DNA of 64,000 bases from Nonomuraea angiospora (GTDB lineage Bacteria > Actinomycetota > Actinomycetes > Streptosporangiales > Streptosporangiaceae), in contig NZ_JADBEK010000001.1 in the NCBI RefSeq assembly GCF_014873145.1, positions 1,426,001 through 1,490,000 on the forward strand, written 5' to 3'. Numbering within the stretch: position 1 is the stretch's first letter; every line of letters begins with the position of its first letter. The notes beneath the pieces are model-generated. The model saw only the letters and a program-made list of their open reading frames with translations. It made no database searches and was not told the origin of the DNA. A program made the translations under genes and the position numbers. Positions 31,441-40,024 of the stretch are shown here, one piece after another.

Positions 31441-32109
31441 TCAGAGGGGCCGCAGGGCGTCGTCGGGGAGCGTCGGGGTCGGCCACAGGTCGTGGGCGGG
31501 GGGTGACCAGTCGCAGGCGAAGGGGCCCTGCCGGGTCTCGAGGAGTCCGACGACCTCGTCGCGGGCCGCGGTGACGTGCCGGTGCACCTGGTCGTCGATG
31601 AGGCCGAGCCGTCTGCCGTGCCGGTATTCGTCTTCGTCCTTCCACCGGTGCCGGGACAGGTCGGGTTCGGCGATCAGGTCGAGCATGAGGTCGAGGGTGT
31701 CGATGCCCAGGCGGGTGCGCCGTTTGGGCAGGTCGAAGTCGATGTACCAGGTCAGGGGCCGGTGGTCGGCGTCGAAGAACTGGCGGACGGTGAAGTGTTT
31801 GTCGATGCCGTACCAGCTGCGCACGACGGTGTCCCGCCAGGTCCACCAGCCGAGTTCCCACCGGCCCGAGGCCAGTTCGTCGATGGTCTGCTCGCGGCGG
31901 GTGCCGCCGTTCAGGAACGAGGTGATCCAGGTGGTGGAGGCGAGGCTCTTCAGCCCTGGCCAGCCGGCCACCACGAGGTAGTCGTCGGTGTCCTGGAGGA
32001 CCCGGTACGGGGTGGCCGTCCACACCTTGCCGTTCCGGACGTGGCGGCGCACCGCCGTGGCGCCCTCGTCGAAGCGGGTGTTGCCGTCGGCTGTCATGCG
32101 TTCGATCAT
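31441..32109 (-). CDS. DUF402-domain protein
   Basis: 222 aa (ATG 32109; ATG 32097 is also possible and neither has a clear ribosome site). The DUF402 block is visible: [55 protein letters not shown]402 proteins are related to nucleoside di/triphosphate phosphatases, and the acidic cluster ([15 protein letters not shown]) fits metal binding. Convergent with the MerR gene. Confidence 0.8.
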   Translation of the reverse strand: MIERMTADGNTRFDEGATAVRRHVRNGKVWTATPYRVLQDTDDYLVVAGWPGLKSLASTTWITSFLNGGTRREQTIDELASGRWELGWWTWRDTVVRSWYGIDKHFTVRQFFDADHRPLTWYIDFDLPKRRTRLGIDTLDLMLDLIAEPDLSRHRWKDEDEYRHGRRLGLIDDQVHRHVTAARDEVVGLLETRQGPFACDWSPPAHDLWPTPTLPDDALRPL

Positions 32110-32226
32110 GCCGGTTGCGAGGAGGTATGGGCAGGGTTGCGTGGTGCGGCGCTTGGTGCGGGTTGCCTGCCACGGGGGCCTGCTCGGGTGGGCCCCGTGT
32201 GCGTGGCGGGGGCGGGGGCTGGTGCA

Positions 32227-32568
32227 ATGGCGGGCATGAGTGTGGTGCGTTCGCTGGTGTTGTTCGCGTTGGCCGCCCTGTTCGAGATCGGCGGGGCGTG
32301 GCTGGTGTGGCAGGGGGTGCGGGAGCAGCGTGGGCTGGTGTGGGCGGGCGCGGGGGTGATCGCGCTGGGCCTGTACGGGTTCGTGGCCACGTTGCAGCCG
32401 GATGCGCATTTCGGGCGGATTCTGGCCGCGTACGGCGGGGTGTTCGTGGCGGGGTCGCTGCTGTGGGGTGTGGTGGCCGACGGGTTCCGGCCGGATCGGT
32501 GGGATGTCGTGGGGGCGCTGGTGTGCCTGGTGGGCGTCTTGGTGATCATGTATGCGCCCCGCGGCTGA
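32227..32568 (+). CDS. YnfA-family (UPF0060) small membrane protein
   Basis: 113 aa from ATG 32227 (ATG 32236 also fits). Four hydrophobic helices with the YnfA signature: [68 protein letters not shown]. YnfA is an SMR-like family with proposed efflux function. Divergent from the DUF402 gene. Confidence 0.9.
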   Translation: MAGMSVVRSLVLFALAALFEIGGAWLVWQGVREQRGLVWAGAGVIALGLYGFVATLQPDAHFGRILAAYGGVFVAGSLLWGVVADGFRPDRWDVVGALVCLVGVLVIMYAPRG

Positions 32569-32825
32569 CGGGCGTCCCTGATCGTCGGAGTGGCTCACGC
32601 GGCGAGCGCCGGGCCCGCGCGGTCGTGGGCGTCAGCGGTGTCGATCGCCGGGCCCGGGCCTGTGGGGGCGGTGCCGGCCGCGGTGGGAGACCTGGTAGTG
32701 GCTGATGAGCCAGCCGGCGTGCGAGCGCTAGCCGAACTCCCAGCGCACGTCGGCGGCAAAGCATTGCTCACGCGTTATCTTCTCTACGATTGATATCGCC
32801 GTAGTGCTATGCGTCTGGAGGCGTG

Positions 32826-33722
32826 ATGGAGCTCAACTCGCTCAGGCAGTTCCTGGTGGTAGCGCGGCTGGAGCACCTCAGCGGCGCGGCCGAGGAGCTG
32901 CGCGTCGCCCAGCCATCGCTGAGCCGTACCATCGCCCGCCTGGAGAGCGAGCTGGGCACGCCGCTGTTCGACCGGAGCGGCCGGCTCCGGCTGAACGACA
33001 CGGGCCGGCTCTTCCGCGACCACGTCGAGCGGGCGCTGGGCGAGCTCGACGCGGGGCGGCGAGCCGTCGCCGAGGCCGCCAGCGAAGGGGTGGGCAGCGT
33101 GCGGCTGGCCTCGGAGACCTTCCTCACGCTCACCGGGCCGCTGGCGGCCTACAAGCGCGCCCACCCCACCGTCGAGGTCGAGCTCCGCTGGGCGCCGGCC
33201 GAGGACATGGCCCGTCACCTGCGCTCTCAAGAGGTCGATCTGTGTGTCGCCTCGCAGCCGATCCCCGCGGAGGGCCTGGAGTCGGTGGAGCTGCTCGACG
33301 AGGCGGTGGGGCTGGCCGTGCCGCTCGGCCATCCGCTGGCGGGCCGTGCCGGCGTGAGCGTCGAGGAGCTCGCCGATCAGGCCTTCGTCAGCGCCGGCAG
33401 GGGGCACTGGCAGCGGCGGCTCCTGGACCGGCTCTTCGCCGCGCGAGACCTGACCCCGAGGATCGTCTGCGAGGTCGATGAGCTCAGCGCCATCGCGGCC
33501 CTGATCAGCGCGGGGCTCGGCGTCGGGCTCGTCCCCGCCTTCGCCCTCGGTGGCTCCACGCGGGTTCCCGCCGCCTGGGTGCCCGTCGACAGCCCTGACT
33601 GCCGGCGCGCGGTCACCCTGTACTGGGGCGCCGGCAGCCATCTGTCCACCGCCGCCCGCCTGATGCGCACCACGATCGCCAACTGGGACTGGACCACCGG
33701 CGAGCCACAGGAGAAGCGCTGA
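32826..33722 (+). CDS. LysR-family regulator
   Basis: 298 aa (GTG at 32823 and ATG at 32826; ggagg ribosome site upstream). HTH: LRQFLVVARLEHLSGAAEELRVAQPSLSRTIARLESELGTPLFDRSG. Two-lobed effector domain follows. No divergent target gene is adjacent; the 250-bp gap upstream has no supported gene. Its last ~346 bp are read on the other strand as the tail of an extended MerR gene. Confidence 0.88.
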   Translation: MELNSLRQFLVVARLEHLSGAAEELRVAQPSLSRTIARLESELGTPLFDRSGRLRLNDTGRLFRDHVERALGELDAGRRAVAEAASEGVGSVRLASETFLTLTGPLAAYKRAHPTVEVELRWAPAEDMARHLRSQEVDLCVASQPIPAEGLESVELLDEAVGLAVPLGHPLAGRAGVSVEELADQAFVSAGRGHWQRRLLDRLFAARDLTPRIVCEVDELSAIAALISAGLGVGLVPAFALGGSTRVPAAWVPVDSPDCRRAVTLYWGAGSHLSTAARLMRTTIANWDWTTGEPQEKR

Positions 33723-34486
33723 CGAGGTGTGCTGCCGGCGGCGCGGAGCTTGGTCTCGACGAGCGTGACCCCCCGGGCCGCGGCCGATCCCGGCTGTTCG
33801 CCGTGCAGGGCGATCAGCTTGTAGCGGGTCGCGGCGTCGGTGCGGGCTTGCAGGCCGGTCACGATCTTCAGGTGTGCGGGGTTGGCGAGGAGGTGGTCGG
33901 CAATGGCGGTGGCGAGTTCGGCGAGGCGCGGGTCGTCCGGTTCCCAGGCCGCGGCTTCGGTCGCGCGCTTGATCAAGGCGACGAAGCGGGGGTCGTCGAG
34001 GGCGTGCTCGACATGGGTGAGGTAGTCGTCGAAGCCCTCGGGGACCAGGGCCCTGGCCAGTACCCAGCCCTCCCTGGTTGCCGCCACCTGTTCCGCGGGG
34101 AAGCCGAGGCCGGACATCCGCTCCAGCAGCGCCACGGCGTGGTCGGGCAGCAGGGCCCGGTCTCCGTCGGCGAGCCGGCGCAGGGTGTCACGCCGCGTGA
34201 TCAGCTCCTCGATCCGTTCGGTGAGCTGCCGTTCGACGTCGGCGAGCGTGGCGGCGAACTGGGCGGGGTCGGCGTCGAGCAGGGGCCCGATCTCGGCCAG
34301 GGGCACCCCGGCGGCGGCCAGCGTCCGGATCTGCACCAGCCGTAGCAGGTCGGCCGATCCGTACGTGCGGTAGCCGGAGCTGTCGCGTTCCGGCTCCTTG
34401 ACCAGGCCGAGCTTGTGGTAGTGGCGCACCGTCTTCACCGTGACGCCGACGAATGCCGCCGCCTGCCCGATCGTGACTCCGTTCAT
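33377..34486 (-). CDS. MerR-family regulator with abnormal C-terminal extension overlapping LysR gene
   Basis: 369 aa as read. Residues ~1-255 are a normal MerR of the same type as 30591-31391: VTIGQAAAFVGVTVKTVRHYHKLGLVKEPERDSSGYRTYGSADL, then a helical effector domain ending around VTLVETKLRAAGSTPRQR. The frame then continues ~115 residues antisense through the LysR gene, with Arg/Ser/Pro-rich sequence that looks like shadow translation. The original stop has apparently been lost. ATG at 34486. It follows the serine hydrolase gene on the same strand, and probably controls it through the dyad at 36226. Confidence 0.82.
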   Translation of the reverse strand: MNGVTIGQAAAFVGVTVKTVRHYHKLGLVKEPERDSSGYRTYGSADLLRLVQIRTLAAAGVPLAEIGPLLDADPAQFAATLADVERQLTERIEELITRRDTLRRLADGDRALLPDHAVALLERMSGLGFPAEQVAATREGWVLARALVPEGFDDYLTHVEHALDDPRFVALIKRATEAAAWEPDDPRLAELATAIADHLLANPAHLKIVTGLQARTDAATRYKLIALHGEQPGSAAARGVTLVETKLRAAGSTPRQRFSCGSPVVQSQLAIVVRIRRAAVDRWLPAPQYRVTARRQSGLSTGTQAAGTRVEPPRAKAGTSPTPSPALIRAAMALSSSTSQTILGVRSRAAKSRSRSRRCQCPLPALTKA

Positions 34487-34596
34487 CGGCGCAATCCTGC
34501 CTTGTGCTGGAGCTCGGCGGCCGAGCAGGCCACGGCCGAGCGTGTGGACGGGCCACGCCGAGCTCGTCGGGCTCGGCGTGGCCCCGGTTCGCGTGC

Positions 34597-36159
34597 TCAG
34601 CCCGTCGGCTGTGCCGGATCGGCCTGCCCGCCGCGGAACACCTCGTTGAGGAGCCTTTGCTGGGCCTTCTGGAAGGCTGCCGCGATGGACAGGCCGGCGT
34701 CGTCCACGCAGTTCAGCGCGGCGGTCAGGGTCTTGCTGCCGTCGGGGGTGCTGTACATCAGGGCCGCGTGGCCCACGGCGGCGCCGTTGTGGGAGATGAG
34801 GGTGCCGTCGTCCGTGGTCACCACGAACACTCCCAGGCCGTAGTCCATGTTCGGGATGCCCGTCGGGTGCGGGGTGCACATCTCGGCCAGCAGCGGGGCC
34901 GGCAGGAGCGTGCCGCCGAGCAGCGCGGAGATGAACGTGTGCAGGTCCTGGGTGGTCGAGATCATGTCGCCGCCGGTGGAGATCCAGGAGGGGTTCTGGC
35001 GGGTGATGTCGATCGTCTTGTGCTCGCCTGCGTCCTCGTACCGGTAGTAGGCGTGGGCGTGCGGCTCGGGGATCTCCGGCGAGGCGTCGGGCAGCAGGGT
35101 GCCCGACAGGCCGAGCGGCCCGAGGATCAGCCGCCGCATCTCTTCGGCCAGCGAGCGGCCGGTGACCTTCTCGATCAGCAGCCTGGCCAGCACGTAGTTG
35201 GTGTTGGAGTAGCTCCAGCCCGTGCCCGGCTCGAACCGTGCCGGCTTGGACAAAGCCAGCTCCACCAGCTCCTGCGGCCGGTAGGTCCTGAGCCGGTCGT
35301 CCACCCACTCTTTGCCCGTGGTGCCGTAGGGGATGGCGATCCCCGGCACGATCGTCCCGTCGTCGTAGACCTCGCCGGTGAAGTTGAACAGCCCGCTGGT
35401 GTGCTGCAGCAACATCCGGACCGTGATCCGCCGGTCCAGCCCGAACTCGGGCAGGTAGTCCGCCGCCGGGGTGTCGAGCCCGATCTTGCCCTCGGCCACC
35501 AGCTGCAGCACCAGGGTCGCGGTGAAGGTCTTGGTGTTGCTGCCGATCCGGGCATGCCCGTCGATCGGCGGCTTGGCGGTCCCGCCCAGCTCGCGCGCCC
35601 CGGCGCTGCCGGCCCACTCGCCGCGCTCATCGTGCACGCGCAGCGACACCCCGACGAATCCGGACTCGACGATCTCCTCGATCGCCCTCTGCAGCTCCGG
35701 GCGGTCCTGCCCGGCCGCAGCTTCCGGTACGGTCCCGCTGTCCGCGCCGGCTGCCCCGGCGGCGTCGAGCGCTTCGGTGATCTTGCGGGCCATCGCGGCC
35801 GTGGCGGGGCTCGGCCGGCCCTGGCGCACTTGGGCGGTTTCGACAGCGACGAGAACGGCGCCGCGGAAGTTGCCGGCCTCGGCCGGGTCCTGCTGGTGCA
35901 GCAGGTTCATGGCCGCGGTCAGGGCCGGCAGCACGCGGTCGGCGATCTCGGCGACGGACTTGCCGGCCAGGTCCTTGCCCTTGGGGTACTCGGCGAGGAC
36001 GTGCCCGACCAGGCCGGTGGCCGAGCCCAGCGCGATGCTGCCGTCAGCGGCGCCCCTGTGGGGCTTGCCGGCGGCGCCGGCGGCGGCCATCAGCGTCACG
36101 GCGCCGTACGCGGCGATCCGCAGAGTGCTCTTGTCCTGGTCGGAAAGGGTGATCGTCAT
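34597..36159 (-). CDS. Class C beta-lactamase-like serine hydrolase with extra N-terminal domain
   Basis: 520 aa, ATG at 36159. Residues ~1-145 form an alpha-helical domain (LSDQDKSTLRIAAYGAVTLMAAAGAAG, GLVGHVLAEYPKGKDLAGKSVAEIADRVLPALTAAM) that reads like an independent small protein family. Residues ~155-515 are a serine hydrolase: SNTK (SxxK) nucleophile block in GSNTKTFTA, YSNTN (YxN), and HNGA in place of KTG. There is no signal peptide, so it seems cytosolic, which is unusual for a beta-lactamase. It may be an esterase or D-aminopeptidase. Fusion of the two domains is a notable feature. Confidence 0.82.
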   Translation of the reverse strand: MTITLSDQDKSTLRIAAYGAVTLMAAAGAAGKPHRGAADGSIALGSATGLVGHVLAEYPKGKDLAGKSVAEIADRVLPALTAAMNLLHQQDPAEAGNFRGAVLVAVETAQVRQGRPSPATAAMARKITEALDAAGAAGADSGTVPEAAAGQDRPELQRAIEEIVESGFVGVSLRVHDERGEWAGSAGARELGGTAKPPIDGHARIGSNTKTFTATLVLQLVAEGKIGLDTPAADYLPEFGLDRRITVRMLLQHTSGLFNFTGEVYDDGTIVPGIAIPYGTTGKEWVDDRLRTYRPQELVELALSKPARFEPGTGWSYSNTNYVLARLLIEKVTGRSLAEEMRRLILGPLGLSGTLLPDASPEIPEPHAHAYYRYEDAGEHKTIDITRQNPSWISTGGDMISTTQDLHTFISALLGGTLLPAPLLAEMCTPHPTGIPNMDYGLGVFVVTTDDGTLISHNGAAVGHAALMYSTPDGSKTLTAALNCVDDAGLSIAAAFQKAQQRLLNEVFRGGQADPAQPTG

Positions 36160-36506
36160 GGTGGCTTGTCCTTTGAATCCGTTACGTCCGTGCCGGCTTC
36201 GTGCGGCTGCGCCGAGCTTCCACCCTGACCCGAGGTCAACCTCAACCGTGATCTGGCTCACAGCGGCTTCGCGAGCTTGAAGTTCGCGAGCGCGGCGCCG
36301 TACCACTGCTCGCCGAGGCCGAAGCACGGCGGCCGACCGTCGGTCATCATCGACGACACGCTTCCCACCGTGCTCCGCCGCGGAGCGAACGCGGAGTCCG
36401 CCGAGCGGATCCAGCCCGGCCCGATCATCCCCGGCGGCAGGCGCAAGGGACAGAACCCATCCGTCAGGGATGTAGTGCCGCGGCGCGGGCGAACGGGGTG
36501 GTGGGA
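36160..36506. other. 347-bp region with promoter and a doubtful small frame
   Basis: Holds the MerR-type dyad and the leader of the serine hydrolase. A minus-strand frame at 36258-36446 (62 codons, ending EQWYGAALANFKLAKPL) has no clear ribosome site or recognisable family and may be a gene remnant. I do not call it. Confidence 0.5.
36226..36238 (-). promoter_or_regulatory. MerR-type operator upstream of the serine hydrolase gene
   Basis: TGACC-CGA-GGTCA, a perfect 5-3-5 dyad, about 67 bp before the hydrolase ATG. It is the likely site for the MerR encoded downstream in the same operon. Confidence 0.6.
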
Positions 36507-36947
36507 TCAGGGCTCGAGGTCGACAACGCCTTTGCCGCTGGCGATGTCGAGCGGCACCGAGACCTGGTCGTGCACGATCAACCACGTGCCCTCGATCTTC
36601 CGGAGGCAGTGCGTGACCCTGACCCACATGCCGCTCGTCGCCGTCCCGTTCTTCAGCGTGCCGCCGAGGCGGGCGAAGGCGTGCCCGAAGGCCACGTCCT
36701 CGCCCACGGTGAGGGTCAGGTCGCGAACCTCGTAGGTCACACGCTCGAAGAATGTGAACACGGGCGCCCAGTTCTTGAGCTTCGCCTCGATCCCCACGTG
36801 CTGGAGCGGCTGCTCGATGTCGAACGACACGATGTCCGTCGCGTAGAGGCGCTTGAGAGCCTCGAGATCCTTGCCTTGGAGCCCTCCGACGATCTTGGCG
36901 ATCAGTTGGCGGATGTCGGCTTCATCAGCCTCGCGTTGCGTGGGCAT
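36507..36947 (-). CDS. SnoaL/DUF4440-type NTF2-like protein
   Basis: 146 aa. NTF2-like pattern: ADIRQLIAKIVGGLQGKDLEALKRLYATDIVSFDIEQPLQHVG, then FTFFERVTYEVRDLTLTVGEDVAFGHAFARLGG, ending MWVRVTHCLRKIEGTWLIVHDQVSVPLD. This matches ketosteroid-isomerase-like or SgcJ/EcaC-type proteins. Substrate unknown. Divergent from the ABC transporter operon, sharing the intergenic palindrome at 37016. Confidence 0.82.
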   Translation of the reverse strand: MPTQREADEADIRQLIAKIVGGLQGKDLEALKRLYATDIVSFDIEQPLQHVGIEAKLKNWAPVFTFFERVTYEVRDLTLTVGEDVAFGHAFARLGGTLKNGTATSGMWVRVTHCLRKIEGTWLIVHDQVSVPLDIASGKGVVDLEP

Positions 36948-37015
36948 CGCTCCCCCGGTCCTTCCTTTGTGGTGGGATCTTGGCTTCTCACACTCCCAAC
37001 GTTATGACTGATGAG

Positions 37016-37033
37016 TTATCTTGTCCAAGATAA
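37016..37033. promoter_or_regulatory. Perfect palindrome, MarR-like operator between divergent genes
   Basis: TTATCTTG-TC-CAAGATAA, perfect 8-bp arms. The TATCTTG/CAAGATA form is like operators of MarR-type repressors. It lies 69 bp from the NTF2-like gene start and about 160 bp from the ABC ATPase start; no MarR gene is adjacent. Confidence 0.6.
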
Positions 37034-37194
37034 ATATTGCTATGACGTTATGCTCCGTGCGGCATGACAGAATCGTGCAGTCTTGGCGTGAACGGCCTGT
37101 CATCTGCGGCATCTCTGACCCTGACGTTTGTCACATGGGGCTGGCTGACGCACGGCACTACAGCCGCTGCTGCCGCCTCGCTCATGCTGAACGC

Positions 37195-38094
37195 ATGGGA
37201 ATCGCGCTGGAACTCAAAGCTGTGAGCAGGCGCTACGGCGCCACCGTCGCGCTCAACGGCGTGGATCTGGATGTGGAACAAGGGCAGGCGGTCGCCGTGC
37301 TGGGCCCCAACGGGGCGGGCAAAACGACCATGCTCTCCATCGCCTTGGGACTGCTGTCCCCTGATGAGGGAACGGCCAGGGTGTTCGGCCGCCTGCCCGC
37401 CGAGGCGCTCAAGCGAGGCGAGGTCGGGGCGTTGCTGCAGGATGCCGGGCTGCTGGACGACGTGCGGGTGGCGGAGCTGGTGGCTGCGGTGGCCGGGATG
37501 TACCCGCGCCCGATGCCGGTCGAGCGGGTGATGCAGGCGGCGGGCGTGCAGGACCTGGCCGGGCGGCGGGTAGGCAGGCTGTCCGGCGGGCAGCAGCAAC
37601 GGGTACGGTTCGCTCTGGCGCTGGCCGGGGATCCGGCGTTGCTCGTCCTCGACGAACCCACCGTGGGCCTGGACGTGGAGAGCCGCCGCGCTCTGTGGCA
37701 AGAGGTGCGCGCCCGGACGGCAGCGGGCCGCACGGTGGTGTTCGCCACCCATTACCTCACCGAGGCCGACGACTACGCCGACCGGATCGTGTTGCTGGCG
37801 GACGGCGAGATCGTGGCGGATGGGCCGGTTGACGCCATCAAGTCCCTGGTCGGCGGTACGGAGATCCGCTTCCGGACCGATCGCACCGATGTGAGCCGGT
37901 TCGAAAGGCTGCCCGGCGTTCGCCAGGTGCGCATCGAGGGGCGCACGGTCGCCCTGCGCACAGGCGACTCCGACGCCACCTTGCGCACCTTGTTCGCGAC
38001 GTTCGACGCGTTCGACGACGTCAGGGACGTGCGCACGGCGAGCACTGATCTGGAGAGCGCCTTCGTCAGCCTGACGGGAGGGCAGGAGCGATGA
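37195..38094 (+). CDS. ABC transporter ATP-binding protein
   Basis: 299 aa from ATG 37195, chosen because MGIALELKAVSRRYG begins the domain; a longer frame from 37021 lacks family similarity. Walker A GPNGAGKTT, signature LSGGQQQRV, Walker B LLVLDEPTVGLD, switch His in FATHYLTEAD. Overlaps the permease gene by 4 nt. Grouping with a NarL-type kinase/regulator pair is a common arrangement in which the two-component system controls its own exporter. Confidence 0.9.
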   Translation: MGIALELKAVSRRYGATVALNGVDLDVEQGQAVAVLGPNGAGKTTMLSIALGLLSPDEGTARVFGRLPAEALKRGEVGALLQDAGLLDDVRVAELVAAVAGMYPRPMPVERVMQAAGVQDLAGRRVGRLSGGQQQRVRFALALAGDPALLVLDEPTVGLDVESRRALWQEVRARTAAGRTVVFATHYLTEADDYADRIVLLADGEIVADGPVDAIKSLVGGTEIRFRTDRTDVSRFERLPGVRQVRIEGRTVALRTGDSDATLRTLFATFDAFDDVRDVRTASTDLESAFVSLTGGQER

Positions 38095-38813
38095 GGTCGT
38101 ACCTGAGCCTGGAGATGCGGCGCGGCTTTCGCAACCCCGCCGGGCTGGTCCTGCTGACGGGCTTCCCGGTGGCCCTGTACCTGCTGTGGACCAAGGTGCT
38201 GAACGTGGTGCCGCAGGAGCAGCAGGGTGATTTCGCCGCCGCCACGATGGTGTCGATGGCCACGTACGGCTCGATGGGCGGCGCGTTGTTCATCGGCGGC
38301 GCCATCGCGCTGGAGCGCAGCAGGGGCTGGGCGCGGCAGCTCGCGGTGACGCCGCTGCCTGCGCACGGCTATGTGGTGGCCAAGCTGGTCAGCGGGGCGA
38401 GCGGGGTGCTGCCGAGCATCGTCGTCGTCCTGGCCGCGGGCGCGCTGTTCGCCGGGGTACGGCTGCCGTTGTGGACCTGGCCGGCCCTGGTGGTGCTGAT
38501 CTGGCTGGGCGTCATGCCGTTCGCCGCGCTGGGCATCGCCTTCGGCTACACGCTCAAGGGACAAGCCGCGAACCTGGCCATGATGGCGGTCTACTTCGGC
38601 CTGTCCGTCCTGGGCGGGTTGTGGCTGCCCGTACAGCTGATGCCTGAGGGCATGCGGGTGCTGGCCGAATACAGCCCGGCCTATCAGGCGGGTTCGCTGG
38701 GCTGGCGGGCGCTGGCGGGCGAGTGGCCTACCGGGACAGCGGTCGGCGTGCTGGCCTGCTGGACCCTGCTGTTCACCGCGCTGGCCATCTGGCGCTACCG
38801 TCGGGCTCTGTGA
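38091..38813 (+). CDS. ABC-2 type permease
   Basis: 240 aa, ATG overlapping the ATPase stop. Six hydrophobic segments; the ABC-2 pattern is visible in ALERSRGWARQLAVTPLPAHGYVVAKL and VLGGLWLPVQLMPEGMRVLAEYSPAYQAG. Forms an exporter with the preceding ATPase. Its stop overlaps the GTG of the histidine kinase gene. Confidence 0.9.
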   Translation: MRSYLSLEMRRGFRNPAGLVLLTGFPVALYLLWTKVLNVVPQEQQGDFAAATMVSMATYGSMGGALFIGGAIALERSRGWARQLAVTPLPAHGYVVAKLVSGASGVLPSIVVVLAAGALFAGVRLPLWTWPALVVLIWLGVMPFAALGIAFGYTLKGQAANLAMMAVYFGLSVLGGLWLPVQLMPEGMRVLAEYSPAYQAGSLGWRALAGEWPTGTAVGVLACWTLLFTALAIWRYRRAL

Positions 38814-40024
38814 AGGTGGGCATGGCGGCGGCGGATTTCGGCCGGGGCCGCCGGGCGATCCGGGCCGGTGCCTTGGCGTGGCTGCTGTTGGTGGGCTGGC
38901 CGCTCTGGTCGCTGCTGGAGTCGGGGCCAGGAGCCTGGCGGGTGGTGTGGGCGTTCGCGGCGGTGGCGGTGTTCGCGGCCTGCTGGGTGGCCGTCATGTG
39001 GCGGATGTTCGGCGCCAGGAGGCCGCCGCTTCCTGCCGCGGCAGGGCTGATCGTCACGGCGCTGTCCCTGCTCCCGGTGCTCGGGCCGCCGTGGGTGTAC
39101 ATCTCGTTCGTGTTCGTCGTCAGTGCGCTGGCCACCTCACTGCAGGGTGTCGCATTCGCCGCCGCGGTGGCGGTGACCGCGGGCGTGGAGGTGGTCGCGC
39201 TGATGGCGCAGGGGATCTCGTTCGGGGGGATCTGGTGGGTGCCGGTCGCCATCGCGGCGCAGGCCGCCGCGGTGGACAGCATCAAGCGGATGGGGGTGCT
39301 GCTGGCACGCCTGGACGCGGCCCGCGCCGAGGTGGCGCAGCTGGCGGTGGAGAACGAACGGCTGCGCTTCGCCAGGGATCTGCACGACATCCTGGGGCAC
39401 ACGCTGACCTCGATCATCATCAGGAGCCAGCTCGCCGCCCGGCTGGCCCGTACCGATCCCGATCGGGCGGCACGTGAGATGACCGACATGGAGCAGGTCG
39501 CTCGCCGGGCGTTGGACGAGGTGCGGCACGCGGTCGCCGGCTATCGCGCGCCGGCGCTGTCGGAGGAACTGGACAAGGCGGCGCGTGAGCTGCGGCTGGC
39601 CGGGATCGAGCTCGAGGTCTCCCCTGCGGATGTGCCCATTCCTGCCGCTACGGAGATCCTGCTGGCGTGGGTCGTACGGGAGGCCGCGACCAACGTGCTG
39701 CGCCACAGCCGGGCCCGGCACTGCTGGATGGACTTGCGCGTGGACGCGGGAGCGGCCAGCGTTGAGGTCTACGACGACGGGTCACCGGTGGGCGGGATCG
39801 GTGCCGGCATCACGACTGGCGAGGAGACGGTCGCCACATCGGCGCCGAACATGGTCACCGGCCCGAGCGCGGACCGGGCGCAGCCTTCCGGGCAGCCCGA
39901 CGGCAACGGGCTGACCGGGCTGGCCGAGCGGGTCGCGCAGGCAGGCGGACTGCTGGAGGTCGGCAGGCCGGCCGGCGGCGGCTACCGTCTCTACGCCCGT
40001 GTCCCGCTGGCTGACGCGTCATGA
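38810..40024 (+). CDS. NarL-type sensor histidine kinase
   Basis: 404 aa, GTG overlapping the permease stop (ATG 38822 possible). Several N-terminal membrane helices with no large extracellular domain, then the HisKA_3 dimerisation box with the phospho-His (FARDLHDILGHTLTSIIIRSQLA) and a HATPase domain (REAATNVLRHSRARHCW; NGLTGLAERVAQAGG). An insertion rich in Thr/Ala/Ser-Gly lies within the ATPase lid. Lack of a sensor domain suggests it may sense the transporter or the membrane itself. Confidence 0.88.
   Translation: MKVGMAAADFGRGRRAIRAGALAWLLLVGWPLWSLLESGPGAWRVVWAFAAVAVFAACWVAVMWRMFGARRPPLPAAAGLIVTALSLLPVLGPPWVYISFVFVVSALATSLQGVAFAAAVAVTAGVEVVALMAQGISFGGIWWVPVAIAAQAAAVDSIKRMGVLLARLDAARAEVAQLAVENERLRFARDLHDILGHTLTSIIIRSQLAARLARTDPDRAAREMTDMEQVARRALDEVRHAVAGYRAPALSEELDKAARELRLAGIELEVSPADVPIPAATEILLAWVVREAATNVLRHSRARHCWMDLRVDAGAASVEVYDDGSPVGGIGAGITTGEETVATSAPNMVTGPSADRAQPSGQPDGNGLTGLAERVAQAGGLLEVGRPAGGGYRLYARVPLADAS

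Noticed and set aside
32569..32822. Small ORFs between YnfA-like and LysR genes
   Set aside because: Frames on both strands lack ribosome sites and family features.
36258..36446. 62-codon minus frame between MerR operator and NTF2-like gene
   Set aside because: No recognisable family or ribosome site; could be a remnant but cannot be supported.
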